Shown in pieces: positions 1-10,598 of a stretch of 64,000 nucleotides of DNA (position 1 is its first letter; each line of letters opens with the position of its first letter). Source of the DNA: Histoplasma ohiense (taxonomy: Eukaryota; Ascomycota; Eurotiomycetes; Onygenales; Ajellomycetaceae). Made by a program: the position numbers and the translations under genes. The notes below the pieces were generated by a model. That model worked only from the letters and a program-made list of their open reading frames with translations. It did no database searches and was not told the DNA's origin. The stretch spans positions 2,852,001 to 2,916,000 of the forward strand of contig JAEVHH010000006.1 of the NCBI GenBank assembly GCA_017607445.1. The letters are read 5' to 3'.

Positions 1-465
1 GACTGAAACAATACTGTCAAGATCAACATACTATTCAAGAATTTGAACTTTCAGTTGCATAACTGAAGTATAGAGTATTCAAAGCTCTCAATATACAGTA
101 AATTCTACACTGATCTTCATCTGTTGAACAACAATCTGTCTCAGTTTCACACACTTCAAAATCACAGAGAATTTCACTGAACAAACACATACATCTCAAA
201 CCACTCTGCAGCATCTCCCACCTCTAAATCAGAATCAATGAACTGAGTCTCATACATAAACACAAGTCATTCAAGAGTTCTCAACATCTCAGAAAAGAAT
301 GTCACTGACTGAATTGTCAGAGAAGTCTGCATACACTGCAACAAGTCAGAGTACTTCACAAATCAATGTCTGAATGTGATCACTTCAAGTAAACCCCTCA
401 CACACATAAACACTGCATTGTCTGTGGATAGACAAGAACAGAGAAAAGATAAGCTCTCACTCTAA
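1..465 (+). pseudogene. gag C-terminal part (G1-A1)
   Basis: This is the C-terminal part of the capsid/nucleocapsid protein that packages the element RNA. The frame ends at the TAA at 463-465, which all the G1 copies share. Near 328-372 is a CCHC zinc knuckle of the form CIHCNKSE-x-FTNQC. In this copy the knuckle His is Tyr, which should abolish zinc binding. Several TGA codons interrupt the frame at positions where sister copies have Trp, Arg or Gln. The start lies before the window. Confidence 0.8.
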
Positions 466-3400
466 AATATAAACAAAAGCTCAAGAAGCAGAAAGCTAGC
501 TGAAGATTTGAGCAGAAGATGTAAGTGAATACAATCATAATCTCTGTCATTGTAAATAGCCTAGTCAACATACAAGCAATGATAGACAGTGGTTTTCTTC
601 ATTACACTCTTATAGACACTCAGCTGATTGAGAAGCATAAGCTTCAGCATATTCTCTTTCTCAAGCCACATAAGCTCAATGAATTTGATAGCCTCAGAGG
701 ATCAGTCTCCTACAACATGGTAAGATTTAACATCAACATAGAAGAACACAAGAAAAAGAATATATACATATATAAAATACAAGACCTTGAGTATGATCTA
801 ATACTCAGTCTATCATAGCTCACAGAATTTGAAACCTTGTTAAATGCATACAACTGCTGTCTTATTTTCCCAGAAGACAACTGTGTTTATAAGAAGAATG
901 TTGATAGAACCACTGATCTCATTCAGATATCAGCAGAAGTGTACAAACTACTAATTCATCAAGTGTATGAGAAGAAGAACATTCAAGTGTTTGCTGCTAG
1001 TATGGCAGATATCAAAAAAGTGTTAGAAAAGCTAGAACTCAAAGATCCCAAGAAATCATGCAAGAAACTACTCAAATCATACAAAGACTTCACAGATGTA
1101 TTCAATGAGAAAGAAGCTGAAAAGCTTCTCTCTCATCAAGAACTCAGTATAGATTATACAATTGAGCTCATCAAGAAAGACAGTAAGAACTCATAATCAC
1201 TCTGAAATTCTCTCTACAGCATATTACACAACAAGCTTCTCATTCTACAAAAAACACTCAACAGATTACTGAACAAAGACTTCATTTATGTTAGCAACTC
1301 ATCCACCACAGCATCTGTACTGTTCACAAAGAAATCAGAAGAAGGCTTACAATTCTGCATTGACTATCAAGAACTCAACAAGATTATGTGAAAGAACTGA
1401 TATTCTCTTCCACTCATCAACAAAACACTCAAATAAATAGAAAAAGTAAAATGATTTACAAAGCTTGACATCTCTGCAGCCTTCTATAAGATAAGAATTA
1501 ATGAAGATGACAAATGACTAACCACTTTTTGTACACATTATGAATTATACAAATGGACAGTGACCCTCTTTGGATTAGTGAATGCCTCAAGCATGTTTCA
1601 GAAATACATTAACTGAGCTCTACAAGATCTGCTCAATAAGATCACCTCAGCATACATGAATAATATTCTGATCTTCACTGATGAACCACTCACTGAGCAT
1701 CACAAACACATACAACAAGTGCTTGACTGTCTATGAAAAGTCAGACTACAAGTGAACATTGACAAATGCAACTTCAAGATCAAGTCTACCATCTATCTAG
1801 AATTCATCATCAAAGCTGAAAAAGATGTACACATGGATTCTAAGAAGATGGAAGCAATCCTCAACTGAGAGACATCAGTCTCAGTAAAAAAGACTAGAAG
1901 CTTTCTAGAATTCATCAACTTCTACTGAAGATTCATCAAAGACTTCTCTGATATTATACAATCACTGACAGATCTGATCTGAAAAGACACTGTATTTCAA
2001 TGAACTGACAAAGTGAATGCAGCATTCAAAAAGCTGAAGCATATATTCACAAACACTCTGATACTGCAATCATTCAATCTGAATAAGCATACAATTCTTG
2101 AAACAGACACCTCAGATTATGTAGTAGATGAAGCACTGATGCAATATGATAATGAAAATATTCTACAACTCTGTGTCTTTATCTTAAAAAAGATGTCACT
2201 CACTGAATGCAACTATGAGATCTACAACAAGAAGCTTCTAGTGATCATACAATGTCTCAAAGAATGAGAGTCTGAACTTATGAGTGTTGAAAAGTTTGAG
2301 ATTGTTACTGATCATAAGAACTTAGAGTACTTCACAATCACTTATAAACTCACTGAAAGGCATATGCATTGATCATTGTTTCTTAGCTGTTTTTCATTCA
2401 CAATTCATTATCAATCTGAAGTAGAGAACATTCTTGCAGATGCTCTGTTCTGCTGAGAACAAGATATATCATCTGATGACTTGAACAACAGATGAAAACA
2501 CTGAGAGCATCAGTTAATCAACTCTGCAATCATAGAAAGTTCTATACAATCAGACAAACCCTGCATATATATCAATCAGTTCCAAGCTCAAGAACCCTCA
2601 CTCAAAGAACAATGAAGACTAGCAGCAGAAGCAGATGAATTCTGACAGCAAGTTATCAAAATTATACAAAGTAAAACATCTCAATTCCCCACAGACATAT
2701 ACTCAAGAACAGATATCTCAGCATATTCAATCAACAATGACAACTGCTTACACTTTCAAGATAGACAATGAGTCTCTGATTCAGAATTTCTACAAACACA
2801 GATCATGCAAGAAATTCATGACTCACTGATGATTAAGCACTCAGAATATGAAATCATATACAACATTGTCATTCAAAAATTCTACTGATCAGATATGTCA
2901 AAAGACATACATTAGTTCATATACAACTGTGATTGCTGTGGCTCAGTGATGGCATGATGTGAACACTGAAAAGAGATGCTGAAGCCTCTATCTGTTCTCA
3001 ACTGAATTTGACATAATATAGCTATCAATTTTGCAGTTTTCTTACTCAAAAGTGAAGGTTCTATGAACATTCTAGTCATTGTCAATCAACTCAGTAAGAG
3101 TGTAATACTACAGCTCTGTGACAAGATGAACACTGAAGTAGTTGCAGATGTCTTCATCAAAAATCTATTCTATCATATACATAATCTGTCTTCATTCATT
3201 GTGTTAGATAGAGACAGTCAATTCATCAGCACACTCTGAGCCTGCATATGTCAATTATTAAGAATTGAATGAAAGTTATCAACAGTGTATCATTCAGAGA
3301 CTGATGAAGCTACTGAGAGAATAATATAAATGATAAAGAATATTCTTCATAAGTTCTGCAATTACACACAAGACAACTGAAGCAATCTGCTGTCACATAC

Positions 3401-4097
3401 TGAGATTGCAATTAACAGTTGAGATTTCATTACAATAGATGTAAGTCTATTTTTTCTTCTACACAGATACAACTTAGAGATTCTGAACTTCTCTGAGACT
3501 CTCCAAGAAACTGTGTACATCTGCAGCCTCATACAGACAGCAGAGAACATCATAAACAAGTTGAAGAAAGTCTGTGAATAAGCAGAAACTTCAATGATCA
3601 GCACTCAGCAAAATTATGAGAATCAAATGAACATCAGAAGAAGTTCTGCAATCTGATATCATGTAAAAGATAAAATCTGACTGAATCTCAAGAACATAAG
3701 AACAGATCACTTCTTGTATACACTAGATTATCATCACATCAAGTATACAGTGAAGAAAGTGCTAGACATACATGATTATCAACTCAACATTTCATCTGAC
3801 ATTCACAATATCTTTCATACAAACCTGCTCTGATCCACAGCTGAGGATCCATTCCTCTCACAGAGAATCTTCAATTGACAGTCATCTATCATTGTAGAAG
3901 AAGACAATGAACTTGAGTGAGAAATCAAAGCAATTCTTAACAATAGAATCAATCACCACTGCTGTGAATATCTTGTTAAATGAATAGAATACAATTGTCT
4001 GATCTGAGAATCCATGTCTGTCTTGGAGGACACCACCACCCTTGACATCTACAAGTCCTCATTCATCTCAGTAGAGAGGGATAATGTGACAGATTAG
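466..4097 (+). pseudogene. pol: protease, RT, RNase H, integrase, chromodomain (G1-A1)
   Basis: This is the decayed polyprotein of a chromodomain-bearing Ty3/gypsy element. In order it shows a retropepsin core (AMIDSGF, about 580-600), reverse transcriptase with the YxDD box degraded to YMNNILIF near 1657-1680, RNase H, and integrase with a HPQT-like segment and DRDSQF. A chromodomain-like tail (CEYLVK, 3963-3980) follows. Pol lies in the -1 frame relative to gag. Its TAG stop (4095-4097) falls 11-13 nt inside the 3' LTR, so coding overlaps the LTR. Many TGA stops sit at ancestral Trp or Arg codons. The copy cannot be functional. Confidence 0.85.
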
Positions 4098-4617
4098 CAT
4101 CTATTAGTAATTAACTTATACAATCAACTCTTCTTCTGCATCTGCTTGTTTCTGACTGTTGTGATCTTATATAATTCTCAATGTTCTTCTGCTCTGTGCT
4201 CTGCACTTATATAGTTTCTAACAATTCTTCTGCATAGCTCTTAATGTTCTTCCACTCTGTGCTCTGCATTCATATAGTCTCTAACAATTCTTTCACATAG
4301 CTTCTAACATTCTTCTGCTCTGTGTTCCACACTTGTGTAGTCTCTAACAATTCTTCTGTGTAGCTCTCAATGATTCCCCCACTCCACACTCTGCACTTGT
4401 GTAGTTTCTAACAATTCTTACATGTACCTCTTAATATTCTTTCACTCCACACTCCACTGTGAAGCAGCTTCTGATATTCTTCCACTCTGAACTTTCCTCT
4501 ATAAGAACCCTCTTCATATGACCTTTTCTTCTGATTTCTTTTCTCTTTCTTTTCTTAATCAATTCGTAATCTGTATTAGAATAGTGCTAGATCATTAATC
4601 GAAGTACGCCCGTTACA
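4085..4617 (+). repeat. 3' LTR of G1-A1 (533 bp, three-unit form)
   Basis: The LTR starts TGTGACAGATTAG after the polypurine run tagagagggataa and ends CGCCCGTTACA. Its length is 63 bp short of the 597-bp form plus a single-base deletion near 4570. It holds three rather than four full copies of an internal 63-bp repeat. The self-priming motif AATCAATTCGTAA keeps its CpG here, and this fixes the ancestral base. Confidence 0.93.
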
Positions 4618-5755
4618 AACTCAGAATATTTGATACTTTGTTGACACTCACAGAGACATTTCTTTCACTGACTCAAGAGATCAGCAGCACAGCTACACAA
4701 CTGAGCAATAACTGTTATCTATCTAGAGTTTCTGATCTCTACAGACTTTGTAGAACTGCTTGATCACACACAGTTCTACACACAGTACTGCATGAGATAA
4801 CACAGCTGTTTGAATACACATCATCTGACAGCCTCTCATAGCAGTTCCAAGTCTATACAGATGATACAGATAGCACAACATTCAGTACAACTGATTCAAT
4901 CAGTACAATAGATTCAATCAATACAATCAGTACAATTGATTCAATCAGTACAATCAACTCAATCAATTCAATCAATACAAACAGTACAATCAGTTCAATC
5001 AGTTCAATCGGTATAAACAGTACAAACAGTACAATTGATACAATTGATTCAATCAGTTCAATCAATTCAACTGATGCAAATGATTCAATCAGTATGATTG
5101 ATTCATTTGTTTCAACTAGCTGTGGTGTAATCAGTACAGTCTGCATGCTGATTCAGTCAGTATATTTCTAACTGTCAGCATACACTCTTCTTCTCTTTTC
5201 TTACTACTCTCTCTGTCTATCTTCATTTCTTTTGTCTCATGATCTTCTTCAATGTTTTCTTCTCTCTCTTTCTCTGAGCTTGTGCTGGGTTATGTGACTG
5301 CAAGATGCTACAGATGATACAGTCTTTTCTTCACTCTTCTCTTTATTTTTCTTTTCAGAATACTTATTTTTCTTTTTTCTTTTGTCTGTTTCATCTGTCT
5401 TTCTTCTGTTGTTAGAAGCACAGACAGTTCTCAAATCAACTGAAGAAATTATCTCTCTTCATTCACTATAAAGCCTTTCAGACACAGCAGCAGCAGTTCT
5501 CTCAGAAACTACACTATAGTTCCATCATGAATGATCATACATCAGATCAGAAGTGAATGCACAGCTCAGAAAAATCCTTTTCAATGAGCTGAGTCTTCTC
5601 AAGAGTTGTCATCTGAATTCTGTTTTCTCTCTCTTCATGTATATAGAAATCTCTTCAGCATAGCATGTCTCCATATTCTTCAGAAGGCTTCTGAAACACA
5701 GACACTGTCTGTGTTTTCTCTGAGATGTTAAATCAATACAAACAAACAAACAAAC
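4618..5755 (+). mobile_element. L2 LINE copy 1, 3' end
   Basis: This is the last 1.1 kb of an L2 non-LTR retrotransposon, collinear with 49650-50834. It covers the end of the ORF2 C-terminal region, a minisatellite, pyrimidine-rich 3' UTR and a terminal CAAA repeat (5737-5754) typical of target-primed insertion. Its upstream part was displaced by insertion of A1 at 4617. Immediately after the tail another L2-type 5' region begins, so two L2 copies lie head-to-tail. Confidence 0.85.
4855..5135 (+). repeat. Degenerate minisatellite in L2 3' region
   Basis: These are imperfect tandem copies of a 6/12/18-nt motif built from TTCAAT, CAGTACAAT and ATTGATTCAATC. The array recurs at 49905-50125 in L2 copy 2 with a different number and order of units. 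A 97-residue minus-strand ORF over this array (Ile/Val/Leu/Glu/Ser repeats) is a by-product of the repeat. Confidence 0.85.
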
Positions 5756-6966
5756 ACAGCCTACATCAGATCATTGAAACTGAAGTCATCAGTCAATTTT
5801 ATCACTGAAAAGACTGATAAAAAATAGAGAAAGACTGTTACAATATCTTCTTCAATTTTCAAAGAAATCAATGATAGTATTTTTACAGTCATCTCTCAAC
5901 TACAGAAGCAGTTTGACAAGATTCAATAGCAATAAAATCTGTGATAAAAAACTGTCATCAAATTGACAAAGATTTTGAATAATTGAATTGAGAAGAAAAA
6001 ATAGTTAGTCAATTAGAACTTTGTCTAAATCTTCTATAAGAGATTTATTATATATATAACAGCAGATCTGAGTATAACATCAACTCTGAAAGAGAATATT
6101 ATTCTGAATATTTATTCACAATTAAATTCAGTAAAAACAACTGTAAGAGAGTTGATTATCTGAGTAGATATTACACAGAAGAGAAAAAACTCTGCTTTTT
6201 CTGAAATTATTTTTATCAAAACTACAGCTTTTTCAGCAGACAGAGTTAATGAAGCTGATCTGCAACTCAAAAATATCAGTCAATCAAAAAGCTTTACAGA
6301 GAATATAAAATAACAGAAGAACTCATGAGTTCTTATTATTTTTCAATCAGAGAAACAAATCACTCAACTGCAATTATATACTGTGCAGCAGACTATTATT
6401 GCAAACATTCAGAAGATGAGAGATATAGCTAATATGCTGAAGATAAAACTCATCAAAATAAATTGAGTAATTATATCAAATAATAGAGATATATATAATG
6501 TTTTGATTACTGAGAAAATAATAACTATTCTCTGTGAAGTTCTTAACACCACAGAAATCTGACTATCAGAGTAGTGATATAATTATACTATTTCAGAGAT
6601 TTCAGAATTTGTTCAGAACTGAAAAAAAACAAGAATTTTCACAGACAAAATAATTGAAAAAGAGATTCTGATTCAGATAATGATAAAATCAGTGAACTGT
6701 CAACTCTTGTAATATAAAATAAATTTTAAAATAGAAAAGATTACATGAATTATTTTCTTTCTCATTTCAGTGAAAGATTTCTCACTTTTCAATATCAGTG
6801 AAAGAGTCAAACTTATCAAGAAAAGATCTCTGATAGTGAGATATGACTCAGAATATCAGAGATACTGTCATTTATTAAAATATATACAACTGATGAGATA
6901 CTTCAACTGCAGTGAACTCACAAGTCAGCATAAGAGATCAATAAATATGAAGTATAAGAAAGTATT
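5756..6966 (+). pseudogene. Probable L2 ORF1 (RNA-binding protein) region, decayed
   Basis: This AT-rich, stop-ridden region precedes the A2 insertion. The best-preserved part is 6770-6979, encoding an RNA-binding-protein-like end with a degenerate CCHC-like segment (RYFNCSELTSQHKRS), as seen near the end of Tad1-type LINE ORF1 proteins. Its assignment to L2 is positional: it follows an L2 tail and precedes A2, beyond which the L2 endonuclease appears. There is no second copy in the window to confirm it. The left end was taken just after the CAAA tail. Confidence 0.5.
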
Positions 6967-7418
6967 TGTGATGAATTAGTACTTATTAATAATTAACTTA
7001 TACAATCAACTTCTCTTCTGCATCTGCTTGTTTCTGACTGTTGTGATCTCATATAACTCTTGATATTCTTTCACTCTGTGCTTTGTGCTCATATAGTTTC
7101 TAATGATTCTTCTGTATAACTCTTAACATTCTTTCACTCTGTGCTCTGTATTAATTCATATAGCTCTCAACAATTCTTCTGTCTCATACTCTATACTTAT
7201 ATAGTTTTTAACAATTCTTCTGTATAGTTTTTAATGTTCTTCCACTCTGCATTTCACTGTGAAGTGGTTTCTGATATTCTTTCACTCTGAACTTCTCTCT
7301 ATAAAAACCTCTTTTGTATGACCTTTTCTTCTGATTTCTTTTCTCTTTCTTTCCTTAATCAATTCATAATCTGTAATTAGAATAGTACCAAATTGTTAAT
7401 TAAAGTACATTCATTATA
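6967..7418 (+). repeat. 5' LTR of G1-A2 (452 bp)
   Basis: The LTR starts TGTGATGAATTAG and ends TTCATTATA, an eroded form of the canonical CCCGTTACA end. It is shorter than the 471-bp form because of a small extra deletion in the 63-bp repeat region. A TATAAAAA box lies upstream of the AATCAATTCATAA self-priming motif, as in the other copies. Confidence 0.88.
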
Positions 7419-7431
7419 TTACAAATTGATT
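7419..7431 (+). promoter_or_regulatory. Primer-binding site, self-priming type (A2)
   Basis: TTACAAATTGATT abuts the 5' LTR. It is not a tRNA 3'-end complement (no TGG start). It is the reverse complement, with one CpG-type difference, of AATCAATTCGTAA inside the LTR about 60 nt upstream. Confidence 0.6.
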
Positions 7432-7508
7432 CTTCTGCATTTAAGATCTGAGTGTCTTATTATTAGTTCTTACATCTGAGTGTGTTGTTTATAGATCTGA
7501 GTGTCTAG

Positions 7509-7740
7509 TAGACTGGCCGTGTGACCATGCATGGGACCATGATCAATTTTAGTGTTGGTCCCATTCTCGTATATTTTGATCCTGGTCTCATATATTGTTT
7601 TTCAAACCAGTCACTTTACACTGTTTGTATTATAGCTCTGATCTCATTTCACTGTTTATGAGAAATATTTAGGTCTCAAATACTGTTCTTATCTTGATTT
7701 CTGAATCACAGTCCCATTTGATCCCATTTTACAAAACAGA
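7509..7740 (+). repeat. hAT left terminal inverted repeat and subterminal motifs
   Basis: The end TAGACTGGCCGTGTGACC is followed by several copies of a GGTCCC/GGGACC-like motif (near 7534, 7555, 7575, 7719 and 7730) in both orientations. Such subterminal repeats are the usual binding sites of hAT transposases. Confidence 0.75.
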
Positions 7741-8092
7741 ATCAAACAGAACCATGACTTACTCATAATTACATAATACATATATCTTTATGCTGAATGG
7801 TAGATAATTATGATGTGAGCATTACCAAATATCATTACCTTTTTGATGTCACAACAGAAATATCATTATATGCTCATAGACATTTTGAAAATTAAAAAAC
7901 AAAAACAGAAACAACAACTGAGAATATTATAAAAAAAAAAAAAAAACAAAAATCTTCAGCAAAAAAAAAAATAAAAATAAAACAAAACTCATTTTTCCAA
8001 TTTATAATCATCAAAAAAATTACTACTCAATTCTTCAGCAATCTCCATCACCAATCTAATATCCCTCACAGTGAGAGTCATTCACTCACAAT

Positions 8093-8362
8093 GAATCATG
8101 GTCTTAAAGCCATCTATGAAATGATTAGTGAGATATTGTTACATCTGTTTTCACATGATATCATACACTCAAAAAGTGTGACCAACATTGTCTCCACAGC
8201 AACTTGGAGAGCATTGAGGGCAGAATGCTGGAAGTGATACTTCCCCCCATCAATCTCTCAGACAAGACATACAAACACAGTCTTGAGGAAAATGAGATTC
8301 TCAGACTTCTGATAATAACAGATCTCACAGATAGCTTCTACTTTCATATCAGTATCTAGCAT
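8093..8362 (-). pseudogene. Histone H3-fold protein relic inside the hAT
   Basis: Reading 8362 to 8093 gives a continuous 90-codon frame with the complete H3 histone fold. The alpha-N helix reads CEICYYQKSENLIF, matching REIRRYQKSTELLI of H3. It is followed by VCLV-stop-EI (H3 QRLVREI), FQHSALNALQVAVE (H3 FQSSAVMALQEASE) and MLVTLFE (H3 YLVGLFE). A final segment of the same length as H3 DTNLC...QLARRI keeps the Cys and the MALRP register. The in-frame stops are TGA or TAG where H3 has Arg or polar residues, fitting C-to-T decay. Loop 1 is about three residues shorter than in canonical H3, whereas CENP-A proteins usually lengthen it. No H3 N-terminal tail is recognisable. ATG codons occur at 8362 and 8347, and a tail exon could lie upstream. 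It may be a captured and diverged H3 variant gene. A second minus-strand frame over the same DNA is Cys-rich but matches nothing. Confidence 0.78.
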
Positions 8363-9172
8363 TATCAAAAAGCATTACTTTGAATTTCATACTCTGCTTA
8401 TCCACTTTTTTCATATGAGGGCAGAGGTTGCACACCTTCCACACAGCACAGTGAGTATTGAGATGTCACTCATGATAATGAGCTCAGACTGCTTCTCACT
8501 CCACCACTCACTGCTCATATACTGCCTTGTGGAAAGCAGCAGTTGTTGGCATTGCTCTCTGACAAGGAATACCCTTATCACAGACCATTTTTTTCATTGA
8601 AGAAGGGGGGAGGAATCAAGAAATGAGAGGAGAGAAATTGAAGAGTGAGAGAGAATGAGCACAGAGAATAGATGTATAGATTTCAGAGGAAGAAGAACAG
8701 AGACTTGTGGCAATGGATTTGCTAGATAGAATCAATTAATCAATCAGTATTTATTTACAGAAAACATTGAGATATTCATATTGCTTTTAATAGTTAACAT
8801 ACTGCTGCAGAATTATGATGAGTTAGAGAGAGAAGAGAGAAAGAACAAAGAAAAAGAAAAACATATATGAATGTTAAACTGAGAGATTGTATATACAAAT
8901 AATCTCTATAGCAACAAAGAAACATCTCATCTGCATTCAGCCATAATATAACTTGCAGAGTGCATGCAGCATGCAATATCAACAAATAGCACAAAAATGC
9001 AAACAGTGTTGCTATGAGATATGTAATTTCTCATAACATATAGAAGTAGATTTTCTTTCTTCTTGAATTCTTTGATATATCTCTGTTCTTCCCATCACAT
9101 TTCTGTGTGGATAGTAATTTATAAAAAGAATATATTATTTTCTCTAGAAATCTTCATCATCACAATTAGAAC

Positions 9173-10084
9173 ATGTTTCTCTCCCTCTCTTCTGCTGAAA
9201 ATATATCTGTCTGTCTCTTCAAGGAACATTTGATGACTCTGTGTACCATCAAGACACACAAGTGCTGCCATCACCTTGAAAGAGAAGAGAAAGAATTCTT
9301 CAAGTGTGAAGAGACTGACCACAAGACATGTCATATTGTCTTGAAAAAACTTCATAATGAAGTAGATTGATAACAATTTTGAGTAATGCTTCTGCTAAAA
9401 TTTGACTAATATTATAAAAGAAAGGATGCTGATGACTCAATGTGTGAGAAGTTGAAGAAGAAAGCAGTGAAGTTGCTCATGCAGCAGTGCTGAAATCAGA
9501 AATACTCATGGAAATGATTTGAGATCAAAGTGAAGAGAGAGAGAGCTGAGAAGATGACAGCTGTGAAAAAATATCATCAAAAGAAGATTGAAGATGTGTT
9601 TGTCTGCAAGACAAAGAAGCTCAAGCTGATAGATTGTATTTTGAATATATTCATTGATAACACTTTTTGATAATGATTCTGTTGTCTAATTGATTAGCAG
9701 ACTTCTGAAGAGAATCAGAGCATTGAAGTCTTGTTTAGATCTCATATACACTCAATGATTCAGAACATTGAGAAGACAGTATTGCTTTCTGAGCATGCTA
9801 ATTTACTTACTGCAGAGATAGAACCTGAGACAGCAGATCAGAAAATGCAGAACTTTGAAGCTCAAGTGAATCTGATGAGAAGAGAGAAGAATCCTCTCTC
9901 ATCTGAGAAGATAGCTGAAAAGGGTTTTGAGATGGTTGTTTCCTCAGATGAGAAAAAGAAGAAGAGGAAGAAGAAGAAAGAGAAGAATTGAATTGTGAAG
10001 AATGAAGAGAAAAAAAAAGAGAAGAAGAAGAAGAAGAAGAAGAAGAAGAAGAAGAAAGTTGAAGAAGAAGAGAAAATAGTCTAA
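9173..10084 (+). pseudogene. Unrecognised Lys/Glu-rich protein frame in hAT cargo region
   Basis: The frame opens at ATG 9173, runs to about 9635, appears interrupted by a short intron-like stretch (GT at 9636, TAG or CAG at 9695-9700), and continues in the same frame from about 9701 to the TAA at 10082-10084. The first part contains a Cys/His-rich patch (KCEETDHKTC) and then a very basic helical stretch. The second part is predicted helical and ends in a long Lys/Glu tract encoded by GAA/AAG repeats. In-frame TGA codons sit where Arg would be plausible. The candidate intron is not a multiple of three, so its boundaries are unresolved. I do not recognise the family. Its position next to the H3-fold frame, transcribed divergently from it, suggests both were carried by the transposon. 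Confidence 0.5.
10020..10057 (+). repeat. GAA trinucleotide tract
   Basis: These are near-perfect GAA repeats that encode the Lys/Glu tail of the preceding frame. A separate TA dinucleotide run lies at 10241-10259. Confidence 0.85.
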
Positions 10085-10598
10085 GAAAAAAATTTTTTTT
10101 TTACATATTTGTTTTTTAATATTTTTGTTAAATTAATTGTATTATTATCTGTCAGAGATTACAAATTTTGTATTTGATATTTTACATTATGCAATTCTTT
10201 GTTGTGAGAATATATTATTGTAGTGATATTATGCTCATGATATATATATATATATATATGTGTATGTATACTGTAAGGTGTGTGTGACTTTACATATAGT
10301 ATCAGTAAACAATGAAAGATGATAAATTCATACTGTGGAATTGTGATATATTAGAGATAGATAATATATCTAATGAATCAACTTTTCATATAAATCTTAA
10401 TAATATCTTTAATATTTTAATTATCATTCTTTTCTATTTTATCATAATTTTGTTGTTGTTTATAAATATATTCTACTAGTGTTCTAACCAATTAGAGTGG
10501 GTTAATGAAAAGAAAGTAAAAAAAAACTCAACAAATTTCTTAACTTTATTATCCTCAGAATTCATTCCACACATAATTTCTCATCATTTATATTCATC

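Larger units (their letters stand above)
1..4617 (+). mobile_element. G1 Ty3/gypsy chromovirus copy A1, cut by window start
   Basis: This is the right-hand part of a G1 LTR retrotransposon: gag from its middle, all of pol and the 3' LTR. It is recognised by collinearity with six other copies in the window. From the gag stop codon to the pol stop it measures 3632 nt, exactly as in copies B and E, so decay is by point mutation and not by indels. The right flank continues directly into an L2 LINE 3' end, so A1 was inserted into that LINE. The 5' LTR and left target duplication lie outside the window. Confidence 0.93.

Noticed and set aside
4085..4617. LTR 63-bp repeats as a CRISPR array
   Set aside because: Units are contiguous, have no unique spacers, lie inside retrotransposon LTRs, and no cas genes are present.
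4853..5146. Hydrophobic 97-residue minus-strand ORF as a membrane protein
   Set aside because: It is a translation of the L2 minisatellite; copy 2 shows the same artefact at 49885-50109.
8415..8600. Plus-strand 61-codon ORF and a Cys-rich minus-strand frame starting near 8598
   Set aside because: They overlap the H3-fold locus in other frames and match nothing, whereas the H3 frame matches a known fold along its whole length. The minus-strand frame could still hold an upstream exon.
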